DNA of 64,000 nt from positions 124,001 through 188,000 of the forward strand of contig NZ_BJTV01000006.1 in the NCBI RefSeq assembly GCF_007176755.1, read 5' to 3'. The position numbers and the translations under genes were made by a program. This document shows positions 56,642 to 64,000 of this stretch, one piece after another (position 1 is the stretch's first letter; each line of letters opens with the position of its first letter). Under the pieces are notes generated by a model. That model made no database searches and was not told the origin of the DNA. It saw only the letters and a list, made by a program, of their open reading frames with translations. This stretch comes from Streptomyces sp. 1-11 (GTDB lineage Bacteria > Actinomycetota > Actinomycetes > Streptomycetales > Streptomycetaceae).

Positions 56642-57586
56642 CTACCGCGCGAGGTAGGCGCGGATCGTCGTGCCGGACCGCGCCGTGTGCGTCCGGACCA
56701 GGTCCGCCAGCAGGTTGACCAGGAGCAGTCCGCGTCCGCCGCTGCGGCCTATGACGGCGGGACGGCGGCCGGCCAGCGGATCGGTCAGCCTGCCCCGGTC
56801 CCGGACCTCCAGCAGCACGTGCCCGTCCTCGGCCCACATCGTGAGCGCCCCCGTGCCCCCGCCGTGGACGACGCTGTTGGTGGTCAGCTCGGCCGTGATC
56901 AGGGACAGGTCCTCCAGCCGCAGGCCGGTCAGACCGAGCCGGCGGCCGTGCTCGGTGACGAGGCGCCGGGCCCTGGAGAGGGCGCCGCCGCCGTAGGCGA
57001 GGGCGAGGACTGCGGGTCCGGGGACCGGCGGGAGCGGCAGCGGCCGGTTGTAGCGGGCGACGACGCCCTCGGGGTCGTAGGTCTCGCTGGGGCGGGGTTC
57101 GGTGGCGCCCGGCGGTATGACGACGGGGTGGTTGGCGTGGGCGTCGGCGAGTGCCCGCTCGCTCAGGCGCGCGCTGTCGTAGGGGCTGAGGACGGTCACC
57201 TCGCGGCCCCGGAACGCCGTGTTGACGAGCGCCTTGTGCTGGGCGCAGGCGGGGTACTCGGCGGCGCTGCGGTCCGCCCACACCGACTCGCCGACGATGC
57301 GCACGCGCCGGCCGGGCGGGCGGCCGTCGGCGAAGGCGTGCAGCACGCCGGGGATGATCCGGCCGGGGTTGCGTCCGGCCTCCCGCATGTCCAGGCACCG
57401 CACGGCGCCCGCGTCGGCGCCCAGCGCGTCCCGGATCAGCCGCAGCTTCTCCCCGGGCACGGCGACCGCGACCGGCTCACCGGCGGCCAGGGCGCCGCGT
57501 ACGAACGGCACGACGCCGCCGAGGTACTGCTCGGTGTCCGTGTAGAGGAGGGCGGGGTTCTCGAAGGGTCCCGGGGCGGCGGTCAC
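56642..57586 (-). CDS. MEDS domain with HATPase: sensor/anti-sigma-like regulator
   Basis: A 314-residue cytoplasmic protein. The N-terminal part (about 10-190) is a MEDS domain (YLGGVVPFVRGALAAGEPVA, VPGEKLRLIRDAL, AFRGREVTVLSPYDSARLS), which in methanogens and actinobacteria senses methylated or other small ligands. The C-terminal part (about 215-312) is a GHKL ATPase with N box LSLITAELTTNSVVHGGG and G2 box GRSGGRGLLLVNLLADLV. The order sensor-ATPase is common in Streptomyces and suggests control of an anti-sigma or kinase-like switch. The GTG at 57586 has a weak ribosome site. It diverges from a STAS-ANTAR gene, and a STAS target next door fits an RsbW-RsbV-like relation, though not proved. 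Confidence 0.85.
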   Translation of the reverse strand: MTAAPGPFENPALLYTDTEQYLGGVVPFVRGALAAGEPVAVAVPGEKLRLIRDALGADAGAVRCLDMREAGRNPGRIIPGVLHAFADGRPPGRRVRIVGESVWADRSAAEYPACAQHKALVNTAFRGREVTVLSPYDSARLSERALADAHANHPVVIPPGATEPRPSETYDPEGVVARYNRPLPLPPVPGPAVLALAYGGGALSRARRLVTEHGRRLGLTGLRLEDLSLITAELTTNSVVHGGGTGALTMWAEDGHVLLEVRDRGRLTDPLAGRRPAVIGRSGGRGLLLVNLLADLVRTHTARSGTTIRAYLAR

Positions 57587-57781
57587 GACGCCGCCGCGTC
57601 AGGACGGCGCACGGCTGCGGGCGGCGCGGCGGCGGCCGGCAGGGGCCGCGCCGGCTCCGGCACGCTCACGGCGTCCTGCGGCGGGACTGGAAACACGAGG
57701 CCAAGTATGCCCCCCGCGGCCGCCGGGCCGGTGTAGGGCCCGCGGCGCTGGGGCAGGCGAGTGGACGAGCCAAGAGGATCG

Positions 57782-58492
57782 ATGCGGGGCGGAGAGATGA
57801 CCTCAGCGGCACGAGACCCGTACACCGGACGGCTGGACGCACTGGCCGTCGAGGGACGGACCGAGCGCGACCGGGCGTTCCTCCAGGCGCGCGGGGAACT
57901 GGTCCACGGCTGCGCGGCCACGACGGCGAGAGCCCTGGCCGCCCTCCCGGCGGACGTCGGCCGGGTCGAAGTGGACGTGGCGGACGTGTCCTTCATGGAC
58001 ACCTCGGGCCTGGGTTTCCTGGACGTGCTGGGCGAGTACGGCCGCCGGCGCGGCGTGCCGGTCTCGGTCACGGGCTGGCGGGGCCAGCCGCGCCGGGTGC
58101 TGGAACTGGTGGGCCTGGACGACACCGACCCGCTGCCGCCCGCGCCGTTCGCCGGCTCGCCCGCCCGCGGCGCCTCCGCGGTGGCCCGTGAGCGGGCCGA
58201 GCAACTGCGGCTGCTGCGGGCGGAGATAGCGCAGTTACGGCACGCGATCGACTCCCGCCCGGTGATCGACCAGGCGCGGGGCGTCCTGATGGCCGCTCAC
58301 TCCTGCACCTCCGAACAGGCCTGGGACGTCCTGCGGGAGGCGTCCCAGCGCACCAACACCAAGCTGCGTGACGTGGCGGGCGCGCTCACCGCGAGCACGG
58401 CGCCCGACGGCCCGGCGCCGCCCGAGTCCCTGCGGGCCGCGCTGCGCGCGGCGGTGGCCCGCCACGTGCCGCCGGCCCGCGAGGACGGGTGA
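57782..58492 (+). CDS. STAS-ANTAR fusion regulator
   Basis: A protein of about 236 residues. The STAS domain (about 15-120) has the anti-anti-sigma phosphoacceptor loop VSFMDTSGLGFLD, with S75 as the expected phosphorylated serine. The ANTAR domain (about 155-220) has EQLRLLRAEIAQLRHAIDSR, IDQARGVLMAAHSCTSEQAWDVLR, the three-helix RNA-binding antiterminator fold. STAS-ANTAR fusions could link partner switching to transcription antitermination. Start is uncertain: GTG 57761, ATG 57782 (AAGAGG 4 bases upstream) and ATG 57797 are in frame. The divergent MEDS-ATPase gene encodes a plausible kinase for S75. Confidence 0.85.
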   Translation: MRGGEMTSAARDPYTGRLDALAVEGRTERDRAFLQARGELVHGCAATTARALAALPADVGRVEVDVADVSFMDTSGLGFLDVLGEYGRRRGVPVSVTGWRGQPRRVLELVGLDDTDPLPPAPFAGSPARGASAVARERAEQLRLLRAEIAQLRHAIDSRPVIDQARGVLMAAHSCTSEQAWDVLREASQRTNTKLRDVAGALTASTAPDGPAPPESLRAALRAAVARHVPPAREDG

Positions 58493-58536
58493 CGGGCCGG
58501 TGGCGGCGCGCGGACCGGTGACGGCGCGCACGGCGG

Positions 58537-58638
58537 TCAGTACGGGAGGATGCGCCCGGAGGGCGTCCTGCGGTCGATCTCCTGCTCGCGCGGGGCGGCG
58601 GGCCGGCGAATGACACGTACCCGGATTCGACGGTCCAT
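58537..58638 (-). CDS. 33-codon ORF with strong ribosome site
   Basis: ATG 58638 to stop TGA-side at 58537 on the minus strand encodes 33 residues (MDRRIRVRVIRRPAAPREQE then IDRRTPSGRILPY). It is very basic and has no hydrophobic segment. AGGAGG lies 8 bases before the ATG, stronger than for many large genes here. It lies in the gap between the STAS-ANTAR stop and the tRNA genes. The product is not recognised; conservation would decide whether it is real. Confidence 0.45.
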   Translation of the reverse strand: MDRRIRVRVIRRPAAPREQEIDRRTPSGRILPY

Positions 58639-58885
58639 GACGCCCTCCTCCTGCCGGCGCCGCCCCCGCGGCGGCTCCCGGTAGGAGGTCCGTGCCCAGC
58701 GCAGGGCATGTCCAAGCCAAAATGACGGCAACTCATGACCATTCGAGGGTCGTCGGCCGAACGGCTTGACGGACACGGGCGATTCGTCCAGACCCCGGCG
58801 GCCCGGCCGGGCGGCGGCCGCGGGCCGCGAAAAAAATCGGCGTCCTCGGCGTGGCGCCGGAAGGAGAGACGTTTCTGCGGGAGTA

Positions 58886-58908
58886 GTACTGATGCGGGAG
58901 CAGTACTG
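58886..58908 (-). terminator. Hairpin downstream of the CAT tRNA
   Basis: AGTACTG and CAGTACT are perfect 7-bp arms with a 9-base loop, directly 3' of the tRNA on the minus strand. The 273-bp gap from 58638 to 58911 holds nothing else recognisable apart from this element. Confidence 0.5.
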
Positions 58909-58910
58909 AG

Positions 58911-58984
58911 TGGGGCGGGTGGGACTCGAACCCACGGCCGACGGATTATGAGTCCGCTGCTCTAACCGGCTGAGCTACCGCCCC
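58911..58984 (-). tRNA. tRNA with CAT anticodon (Met or Ile2)
   Basis: A 74-nt cloverleaf on the minus strand beginning GGGGCGGTAGCTCAG with a 7-bp acceptor stem, anticodon loop CTCATAA (anticodon CAT), TTCGAGTC T arm and discriminator A. The CCA end is not encoded. CAT can be elongator Met or the lysidine-modified Ile2 tRNA; the initiator-specific acceptor mismatch is absent. Confidence 0.9.
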
Positions 58985-59160
58985 ATAGCGGCGTGTCGCG
59001 TACAAGTGTGCGCGCCGTCTGCCGCAGCATAGCCGCTCATACGATCTCCTGCTTCGGATGGTCGGCTTCCGCGCTGCTTCCTGACCTTGGGGACTTCACC
59101 AGGTCGGCGCCGGTTCCCAGGGACATGAAAAAGGACCCCGGAGGGTCCTCGTTCAACGCG

Positions 59161-59233
59161 CTCCCCCGACTGGACTCGAACCAGTAACCTGCCGGTTAAC
59201 AGCCGGCTGCTCTGCCAATTGAGCTACGGAGGA
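59161..59233 (-). tRNA. tRNA-Asn (GTT)
   Basis: A 73-nt cloverleaf on the minus strand starting TCCTCCGTAGCTCAATTGGC, anticodon loop CTGTTAA, T arm GTTCGAGTC, discriminator G, no encoded CCA. The acceptor stem has one G-T pair. It is virtually identical to the next tRNA. Confidence 0.95.
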
Positions 59234-59239
59234 CCGAAG

Positions 59240-59312
59240 CTCCCCCGACTGGACTCGAACCAGTAACCTGCCGGTTAACAGCCGGCTGCTCTGCCAATTG
59301 AGCTACGGAGGA
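59240..59312 (-). tRNA. tRNA-Asn (GTT), second copy
   Basis: Same 73-nt tRNA-Asn as at 59161, separated from it by 6 bases. Transcription runs from this copy through the first toward the CAT tRNA gene. The duplicate is a normal tRNA gene dosage arrangement. Confidence 0.95.
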
Positions 59313-59471
59313 TCGCCTCGTTGCATCGAACGCACCTACCTGGGTATTCGCCAGGGGGCGCGCGCTCGCTGCGACACATACATTAGCGCAAGCAGGGGGG
59401 TGCTCCGCCAATCGGTTCTCCCCGGCGTCGACGCCGCACCAGAGACCTCAGACACGGGAAGGGTGGCAGCC

Positions 59472-59777
59472 ATGCGCTACCGGCTTACGTTCATCGCCGG
59501 AGTGGCCCTCGGTTACGTACTGGGCACCAGGGCCGGACGCGAGCGCTACGAGCAGCTGAAGAAAACGGCTCGCCGGTTCGCGGAGAATCCCGCCGTCCGG
59601 AACACCGCGGAGACGGCGGCCCAGCAGGGCCGCCAGTACGCGGGCAAGGCGTTCCACACGGTCAGCGACAAGATGGGCGACCGCGTCCCGGCCTCGGTGG
59701 CCCAGCGCGTGCGCTCCCTGCGCGAGCGCAACGTGAACGGCACTCCCGAGGACGACTGGGGCACCAGCGACACGTGA
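59472..59777 (+). CDS. YtxH-type small membrane protein
   Basis: A 101-residue protein starting MRYRLTFIAGVALGYVLGTR with a short N-terminal membrane helix of the YtxH type, then an Arg/Lys/Gln-rich amphipathic helical part (RAGRERYEQLKKTARRFAEN, then AAQQGRQYAGKAFHTVSDKM). YtxH-like proteins associate with the envelope and may respond to stress; the exact role is unknown. The ATG at 59472 has a weak GAAGGG. It lies 160 bases after the second tRNA-Asn and 84 before the FGGY gene. Confidence 0.8.
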   Translation: MRYRLTFIAGVALGYVLGTRAGRERYEQLKKTARRFAENPAVRNTAETAAQQGRQYAGKAFHTVSDKMGDRVPASVAQRVRSLRERNVNGTPEDDWGTSDT

Positions 59778-59847
59778 GGCGCGGCCGCCGGTGACGCGCG
59801 CCGGGGGCCCTCCTCCTCCCACGGCCGAAGCAGGCGCCGCGATGCGG

Positions 59848-59853
59848 CAGAAT
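59848..59853 (+). promoter_or_regulatory. Possible leaderless -10 of the FGGY kinase gene
   Basis: CAGAAT followed by 7 bases and the ATG at 59861; CANNNT rather than TANNNT. Confidence 0.35.
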
Positions 59854-59860
59854 TTTCGCC

Positions 59861-61315
59861 ATGGGGATAGTCGCCGGCTTGGACAGCTCACCCGATTTCA
59901 CGCGCATCGTGGTCTGCGACACGGACACCGGAGCCGTGCTCAGGCAGGGGTACGCCCCGCACCCCGTCGAGACGCCGGACGGGGGCGGGCGCCCGAGTGA
60001 CGTGGACCCGCAGGCCTGGCTGCTCTCCCTGGGCGAGGCCGCGGGGGGCGGGCTGCTGGAGGGCGTGCAGGCCATCGGCGTGTCGGCGCAGCAGAACGCG
60101 CTGGTCCCGCTGGACGCCCAGGGCAACACCGTGCGGCCCGCGCTGGTCGGCGGGGACAAGCGGGCACAGGTCGCGGCGGCCGACCTGGCCGACGCGCTGG
60201 GCGGCCGGGAGGCGTGGGCCCAGGCCGTCGGTTCCGTGCCGCAGGCCGCGCAGCCGGTGACCAAGCTGCGCTGGCTCGCCAAGAACGAACCCGAGAACGC
60301 GCAGCGCACCGCCGTGCTGCTGCAGGCCCACGACTGGCTGGTCTGGCAGCTGCTCGGGCGGCCGGTGCGGCGGACCACCGACCGCGGCGGGGCCTCCGGC
60401 ACCGGGTACTGGTCGGCGGCGACCGGCGGCTACCGGCCCGACCTGGTCGAGCTGTCCCTGGGCCACCAGGCGATGCTGCCCGAGGTGATCGGCCCCTCGG
60501 ACGCGGCCGGCACCACCCCGGAGGGACTGCTGATCTCCGCCGGGACCGGGGAGACCATGGCCGCGGCCTTCGGGCTCGGCATCGGACTCGGGGACGCTGT
60601 CGTCTCCCTCGGGGCGTCCGGGTCCGTCATGGCCGTGCACCCGGAGGCGCTCGCCGACCAGTCCGGGATGATCACCTCTTTGGCCGACGCCACCGGCATG
60701 CACCTGCCGGTCGTCACCACCCTGAACGCCGTGCGCACCCTGCGCGGCACCGCCGAACTGCTCGGCCTGCCCGATCTGGAGAGCCTGTCCGACCTGGCGA
60801 TGAAGTCGACGCCGGGCTCGCACGGGCTGGTGCTGCTGCCGTATCTGGAGGGTGAGCGGACACCGCACCTGCCGCACACCGCGGGCACGCTGGCCGGGCT
60901 GCGGCGCGAGTCGATGAAGCCCGAGCACCTGGCGCGGGCCTCCTTCGAGGGCATGCTGTGCGGGCTCGCCGACGCCCTGGACGTGCTGCGCGGGCGGGGC
61001 GTCGAGGTTCGGCGGGTCTTCCTGCTCGGCGCGGCCGCGGAACTGCCCGCCGTGCAGGCGGCGGCGCCGTCGCTGTTCGGCGCGCAGGTCGTCGTGCCGC
61101 AGCCCGCCGACTACGCGGCGATCGGCGCGGCCCGGCAGGCCGCCTGGGCGCTCGGCGTGTCGCAGGGATCGCTCGACCCGCGCACCCCGCCGGCCTGGCA
61201 CGGCGCGGCGGCGCAGGTGCTGGAGCCGGGTGAGGAACTGGCCGTGGGTCAGGCCGTGCGGCAGCAGTTCGTCTCGGTACGGGAGCAGACGCACCCCGGG
61301 GCGTTCCGCCCCTGA
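59861..61315 (+). CDS. FGGY-type carbohydrate kinase, catalytic Asp replaced by Glu
   Basis: A 484-residue FGGY family protein, nearest to xylulokinase. The N-terminal phosphate motif GLDSSPDFTRIVVCD and the C-terminal LLPYLEGERTPHL and adenosine-side VFLLGAAAELPAVQAA motifs are clear. In active kinases the catalytic base is the Asp of a GxGDN motif; here it reads AGTGE231TMAA, so Glu replaces Asp. That may shift or abolish transfer of phosphate. The GGASGTGYW loop and the Asn/Gln residues of the sugar site (SAQQNALVPLD) are near normal. The ATG at 59861 follows a CAGAAT -10 by 7 bases. It is far from the sugar importer at 20.6 kb and is not in an evident operon with it. Confidence 0.85.
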   Translation: MGIVAGLDSSPDFTRIVVCDTDTGAVLRQGYAPHPVETPDGGGRPSDVDPQAWLLSLGEAAGGGLLEGVQAIGVSAQQNALVPLDAQGNTVRPALVGGDKRAQVAAADLADALGGREAWAQAVGSVPQAAQPVTKLRWLAKNEPENAQRTAVLLQAHDWLVWQLLGRPVRRTTDRGGASGTGYWSAATGGYRPDLVELSLGHQAMLPEVIGPSDAAGTTPEGLLISAGTGETMAAAFGLGIGLGDAVVSLGASGSVMAVHPEALADQSGMITSLADATGMHLPVVTTLNAVRTLRGTAELLGLPDLESLSDLAMKSTPGSHGLVLLPYLEGERTPHLPHTAGTLAGLRRESMKPEHLARASFEGMLCGLADALDVLRGRGVEVRRVFLLGAAAELPAVQAAAPSLFGAQVVVPQPADYAAIGAARQAAWALGVSQGSLDPRTPPAWHGAAAQVLEPGEELAVGQAVRQQFVSVREQTHPGAFRP

Positions 61316-61455
61316 CACCCCTGACACGCCCCTGACTCGGCCGGGCAAGAGTACGCCGATGGGTTAATCGGTTGAGGTAACGCGGGTGGAGTGTCCGACG
61401 ATAGGGGCGAAGGGCGCACCGACCAGCCCTTGTCGCCGACTCCGAGAGACGTAGC

Positions 61456-63189
61456 GTGCTCATACGACTTCTGCGGACCTATCTCAGGCCCTACAAGAAA
61501 CCCATCGCGTTCCTGGTGCTGCTGCAGTTCCTGCAGACCTGCGCCACCCTCTACCTGCCCACGCTCAACGCCGACATCATCGACAAGGGCGTCGTGAAGG
61601 GTGACACGGATTACATCCTGTCCTTCGGCGCCCTGATGATCGGCATCTCGCTCGCCCAGGTCGTGTGCAACATGGGCGCCGTGTACTTCGGCGCCCGCAC
61701 CGCCTCCGCGCTCGGCCGGGACGTGCGCGGCGCGGTCTTCGACCGCGTCCAGTCGTTCTCGGCACGTGAGGTGGGTCACTTCGGCGCGCCCTCGCTCATC
61801 ACCCGTACGACGAACGACGTGCAGCAGGTCCAGATGCTGGTCCTGATGTCGTTCACCCTGATGGTCTCGGCGCCCATCATGTGCGTCGGCGGGATCGTGC
61901 TGGCGCTCGGCCTGGACGTGCCGTTGTCCGGGGTGCTCGTCGCCGTCGTCCCCGTGCTCGGCATCTCCGTGACGCTGATCGTGCGCCGGCTGCGGCCGCT
62001 GTTCCGCTCCATGCAGACGCGTCTGGACACGGTGAACCGGGTGCTGCGCGAGCAGATCACCGGCAACCGGGTGATCCGCGCCTTCGTCCGCGACGAGTAC
62101 GAGCAGGGCCGGTTCGGGAAGGCGAACGGGGACCTGACCGAGATGCAGCTCGCCACCGGGCGGATGCTCGCGCTGATGTTCCCCATCGTCATGACGGTGG
62201 TGAACGTGTCGTCCATCGCGGTGGTCTGGTTCGGCGCCCACCGCATCGACAGCGGCGGGATGCAGATCGGCGACCTGACGGCGTTCCTCGCCTACCTGAT
62301 GCAGATCGTCATGTCCGTGATGATGGCCACCTTCATGTTCATGATGGTGCCGCGCGCCGAGGTGTGCGCCGAGCGCATCGAGGAGGTCCTGGGGACCGAC
62401 TCGAGCGTGGTGCCGCCGGTCGCCTCGGTGACCGAGCTGCGCCGGCACGGGCATCTGGAGATCCGGGGCGCGGGCTTCCGCTATCCGGGTGCCGAGGAGC
62501 CGGTGCTGAAGTCCATCGAGGTGACCGCCCGGCCGGGCGAGACGACCGCCGTGATCGGTTCGACCGGCAGCGGCAAGTCGACGCTGCTCGGCCTGGTCCC
62601 GCGGCTGTTCGACGCCACCGAGGGCGAGGTCCTCGTGGACGGCGTGGACGTCCGGGACGTCGACCCCGCGCTGCTCGCCAGGACCGTCGGGCTGGTGCCG
62701 CAGAAGCCGTACCTGTTCGCCGGGACGGTCGCGACCAACCTGCGCTACGGCAATCCGGACGCCACCGACGAGGAGCTGTGGCACGCGCTGGAGGTCGCGC
62801 AGGCCAAGGACTTCGTGAGCCGGCTGGAGGGCGGGCTCGACGCGCCGATCGCGCAGGGCGGCACCAACGTCTCGGGCGGTCAGCGGCAGCGGCTCGCCAT
62901 CGCGCGCACGCTGGTGCAGCGTCCCGAGATCTACCTCTTCGACGACTCCTTCTCCGCGCTGGACTACGCCACCGACGCGGCGCTGCGCGCCGCGCTCGGC
63001 CGCGAAACCGCCGAGGCGACCGTGGTGATCGTCGCCCAGCGGGTGGCCACCATCCGGGACGCGGACCGGATCATCGTGCTGGACGAGGGACGGGTGGTCG
63101 GCGCCGGCCGCCACCACGAGCTGATGGCGACCAACGAGACCTACCGGGAGATCGTGCTCTCCCAGCTGACGGAAGCGGAGGCCGCCTGA
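61456..63189 (+). CDS. ABC exporter subunit A (membrane plus ATPase)
   Basis: A 577-residue half-transporter with an N-terminal six-helix membrane domain (for example FLVLLQFLQTCATLYLPTL, ILSFGALMIGISLAQVVC, GRMLALMFPIVMTVVNVSSI) and a C-terminal nucleotide-binding domain. Walker A is GSTGSGKSTLLG, the signature VSGGQRQRLAIA, Walker B IYLFDDSFSALD and the H-loop position IVAQRVATI (Gln where many have His). In the Walker B end Asp replaces Glu, so this site is probably the degenerate one of a heterodimer. The next gene overlaps by TGATG, so the partner is encoded directly. The GTG at 61456 lies after a purine-rich GAGAGACG. Such pairs resemble actinobacterial multidrug exporters. Confidence 0.9.
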   Translation: MLIRLLRTYLRPYKKPIAFLVLLQFLQTCATLYLPTLNADIIDKGVVKGDTDYILSFGALMIGISLAQVVCNMGAVYFGARTASALGRDVRGAVFDRVQSFSAREVGHFGAPSLITRTTNDVQQVQMLVLMSFTLMVSAPIMCVGGIVLALGLDVPLSGVLVAVVPVLGISVTLIVRRLRPLFRSMQTRLDTVNRVLREQITGNRVIRAFVRDEYEQGRFGKANGDLTEMQLATGRMLALMFPIVMTVVNVSSIAVVWFGAHRIDSGGMQIGDLTAFLAYLMQIVMSVMMATFMFMMVPRAEVCAERIEEVLGTDSSVVPPVASVTELRRHGHLEIRGAGFRYPGAEEPVLKSIEVTARPGETTAVIGSTGSGKSTLLGLVPRLFDATEGEVLVDGVDVRDVDPALLARTVGLVPQKPYLFAGTVATNLRYGNPDATDEELWHALEVAQAKDFVSRLEGGLDAPIAQGGTNVSGGQRQRLAIARTLVQRPEIYLFDDSFSALDYATDAALRAALGRETAEATVVIVAQRVATIRDADRIIVLDEGRVVGAGRHHELMATNETYREIVLSQLTEAEAA

Positions 63190-64000
63190 TGGCCGGGCCC
63201 ATGGGACGCATGATGGCTGGCGGTCCCGACCAGCGCTCGATGGACTTCAAGGGCTCGGGCAAACGGCTGGTCGCCCAGTTCCGGCCCGAACGGGCCACCA
63301 TATGCGCGCTGCTGGTGTGCGTGGTCGTCAGCGTGACCCTGAGCGTGCTCGGCCCGAAGATCCTGGGCCGGGCCACCGACCTGGTCTTCGCCGGCATCGT
63401 GGGCCGGCAGATGCCGGCCGGGGCCACCAAGGAGCAGGTGCTCCAGTCGATGCGCGAGCGTGGCCAGGGCCAGATCGCGGACATGCTCAAGGGCACCGAC
63501 TTCACCCCCGGCCAGGGCATCGACTTCCAGGCCGTCGGGCACGTGCTGCTGCTCGCGCTCGGCACCTTCCTGGTCGCCGGTCTGCTGATGGCGGTCGCCA
63601 CCCGGCTGGTCAACCGGGCCGTGAACCGCACCATGTACCGGCTGCGCGAGTCCGTGCAGGCGAAGCTGTCGCGGCTGCCGCTGTCGTACTTCGACAAGCG
63701 CCAGCGCGGCGAGGTGCTCTCCCGGGCCACCAACGACATCGACAACATCGGGCAGACGCTGCAGCAGTCGATGGGCCAGCTCATCAACGCGGTGCTGACC
63801 ATCATCGGCGTGCTGGTGATGATGTTCTACGTCTCCTGGCTGCTGGCGCTGGTCGCGCTGGTGACCGTTCCGCTGTCGTTCGTGGTCGCCACCCGGGTCG
63901 GCAAGCGGTCGCAGCCGCACTTCGTGCAGCAGTGGCGCACCACCGGCAAGCTGAACGCGCACGTCGAGGAGATGTACACCGGGCACACCCTGGTGAAGGT
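63189..64000 (+). CDS. ABC exporter subunit B, 3' end cut by window
   Basis: The partner half-transporter, starting by overlap TGATG with the previous gene. About 270 residues are visible: an N-terminal extension with GRMMAGGPDQRSMDFKGSGK, then membrane helices (ATICALLVCVVVSVTLSVLG, VLLLALGTFLVAGLLMAVAT, LTIIGVLVMMFYVSWLLALV) separated by a long extracytoplasmic insertion (ATDLVFAGIVGRQMPAGATK and on). The conserved LPLSYFDKRQRGEVLSRATND segment identifies the coupling helix region. The ATP-binding domain lies beyond the window. Exported substrate is unknown. Confidence 0.88.
   Translation, partial: MAGPMGRMMAGGPDQRSMDFKGSGKRLVAQFRPERATICALLVCVVVSVTLSVLGPKILGRATDLVFAGIVGRQMPAGATKEQVLQSMRERGQGQIADMLKGTDFTPGQGIDFQAVGHVLLLALGTFLVAGLLMAVATRLVNRAVNRTMYRLRESVQAKLSRLPLSYFDKRQRGEVLSRATNDIDNIGQTLQQSMGQLINAVLTIIGVLVMMFYVSWLLALVALVTVPLSFVVATRVGKRSQPHFVQQWRTTGKLNAHVEEMYTGHTLVK

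Noticed and set aside
59161..59312. Near-identical 73-base repeats as an attachment site or mobile element scar
   Set aside because: They are two complete tRNA-Asn genes; no integrase or displaced tRNA end is nearby.

Overview
The window is very GC-rich, densely coded Streptomyces chromosome. Gene content and order (fasR-fabD-fabH-acpP-fabF, a SCO2400-like protein, matB beside a fused carboxyltransferase, an mbl-like actin gene) match from memory the Streptomyces coelicolor stretch around SCO2380-SCO2464. No insertion sequence, prophage, integrase or CRISPR array is visible, so this looks like core or core-adjacent chromosome. Many genes have a TANNNT-like -10 hexamer 6-9 bases before the start codon, the usual Streptomyces signature of leaderless mRNA.

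Region by region. 1-4.7 kb: a 5'-truncated DUF4429/SHOCT gene, a MerR regulator with a palindromic operator, a GNAT acetyltransferase, a serine hydrolase, a pirin and fasR. 4.8-8.5 kb: the type II fatty acid synthase operon fabD-fabH-acpP-fabF, closed by a strong hairpin. 8.6-16 kb: DUF3145, an SGNH lipoprotein, a leaderless galM, two membrane proteins, a MarR regulator divergent from an NADP-dependent reductase, Ohr, and a second serine hydrolase. 16-17.1 kb: a zinc-ribbon/low-complexity/one-TM protein. 17.3-25.7 kb: a sugar operon (enolase-superfamily dehydratase, zinc sugar dehydrogenase, an unrecognised protein, a ChvE/GguA/GguB-type importer) and a Tat-exported galM. 25.9-29.3 kb: an aminotransferase with a proline-rich tail, then an anti-sigma-like ATPase divergent from an XRE-DUF397 pair. 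29.3-38.9 kb: DUF4360 protein, Rrf2 regulator, Tat-exported GH35 beta-galactosidase, GH51 arabinofuranosidase, SMP-30 lactonase with an IclR regulator, an unknown gene and an ATP-grasp ligase. 39-43.6 kb: a MerR-PP2C fusion, a methyltransferase, matB and a fused acyl-CoA carboxyltransferase. 43.7-47.3 kb: a large secreted subtilase. 47.5-55.4 kb: a four-gene operon (small trypsin-associated protein, trypsin-like/VMAP protein, MoxR AAA+ ATPase, 1,598-residue scaffold), followed by an mbl-like gene. 56.6-64 kb: MEDS/ATPase regulator, STAS-ANTAR protein, a 33-codon ORF, three tRNA genes, a YtxH protein, an FGGY kinase homologue and a heterodimeric ABC exporter cut by the window end.

How the genes work together. 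FasR probably activates the fab operon, while MatB and the fused carboxyltransferase bear on malonyl-CoA supply. A 13-bp box (consensus GAAATNNCGAACA) occurs in the coding orientation upstream of the dehydratase, the sugar importer operon, the GH51 gene and the IclR gene itself. This suggests one IclR regulon for taking up and oxidising arabinogalactan-type sugars. The most unusual locus is the 47.5-55.4 kb operon. It has the architecture of the vWA-MoxR-VMAP NTP-dependent conflict systems, and its scaffold carries a degenerate vWA-like domain, a pseudokinase, an AfsR/SARP-type winged helix with BTAD, and a HAD fold whose catalytic residues are replaced.
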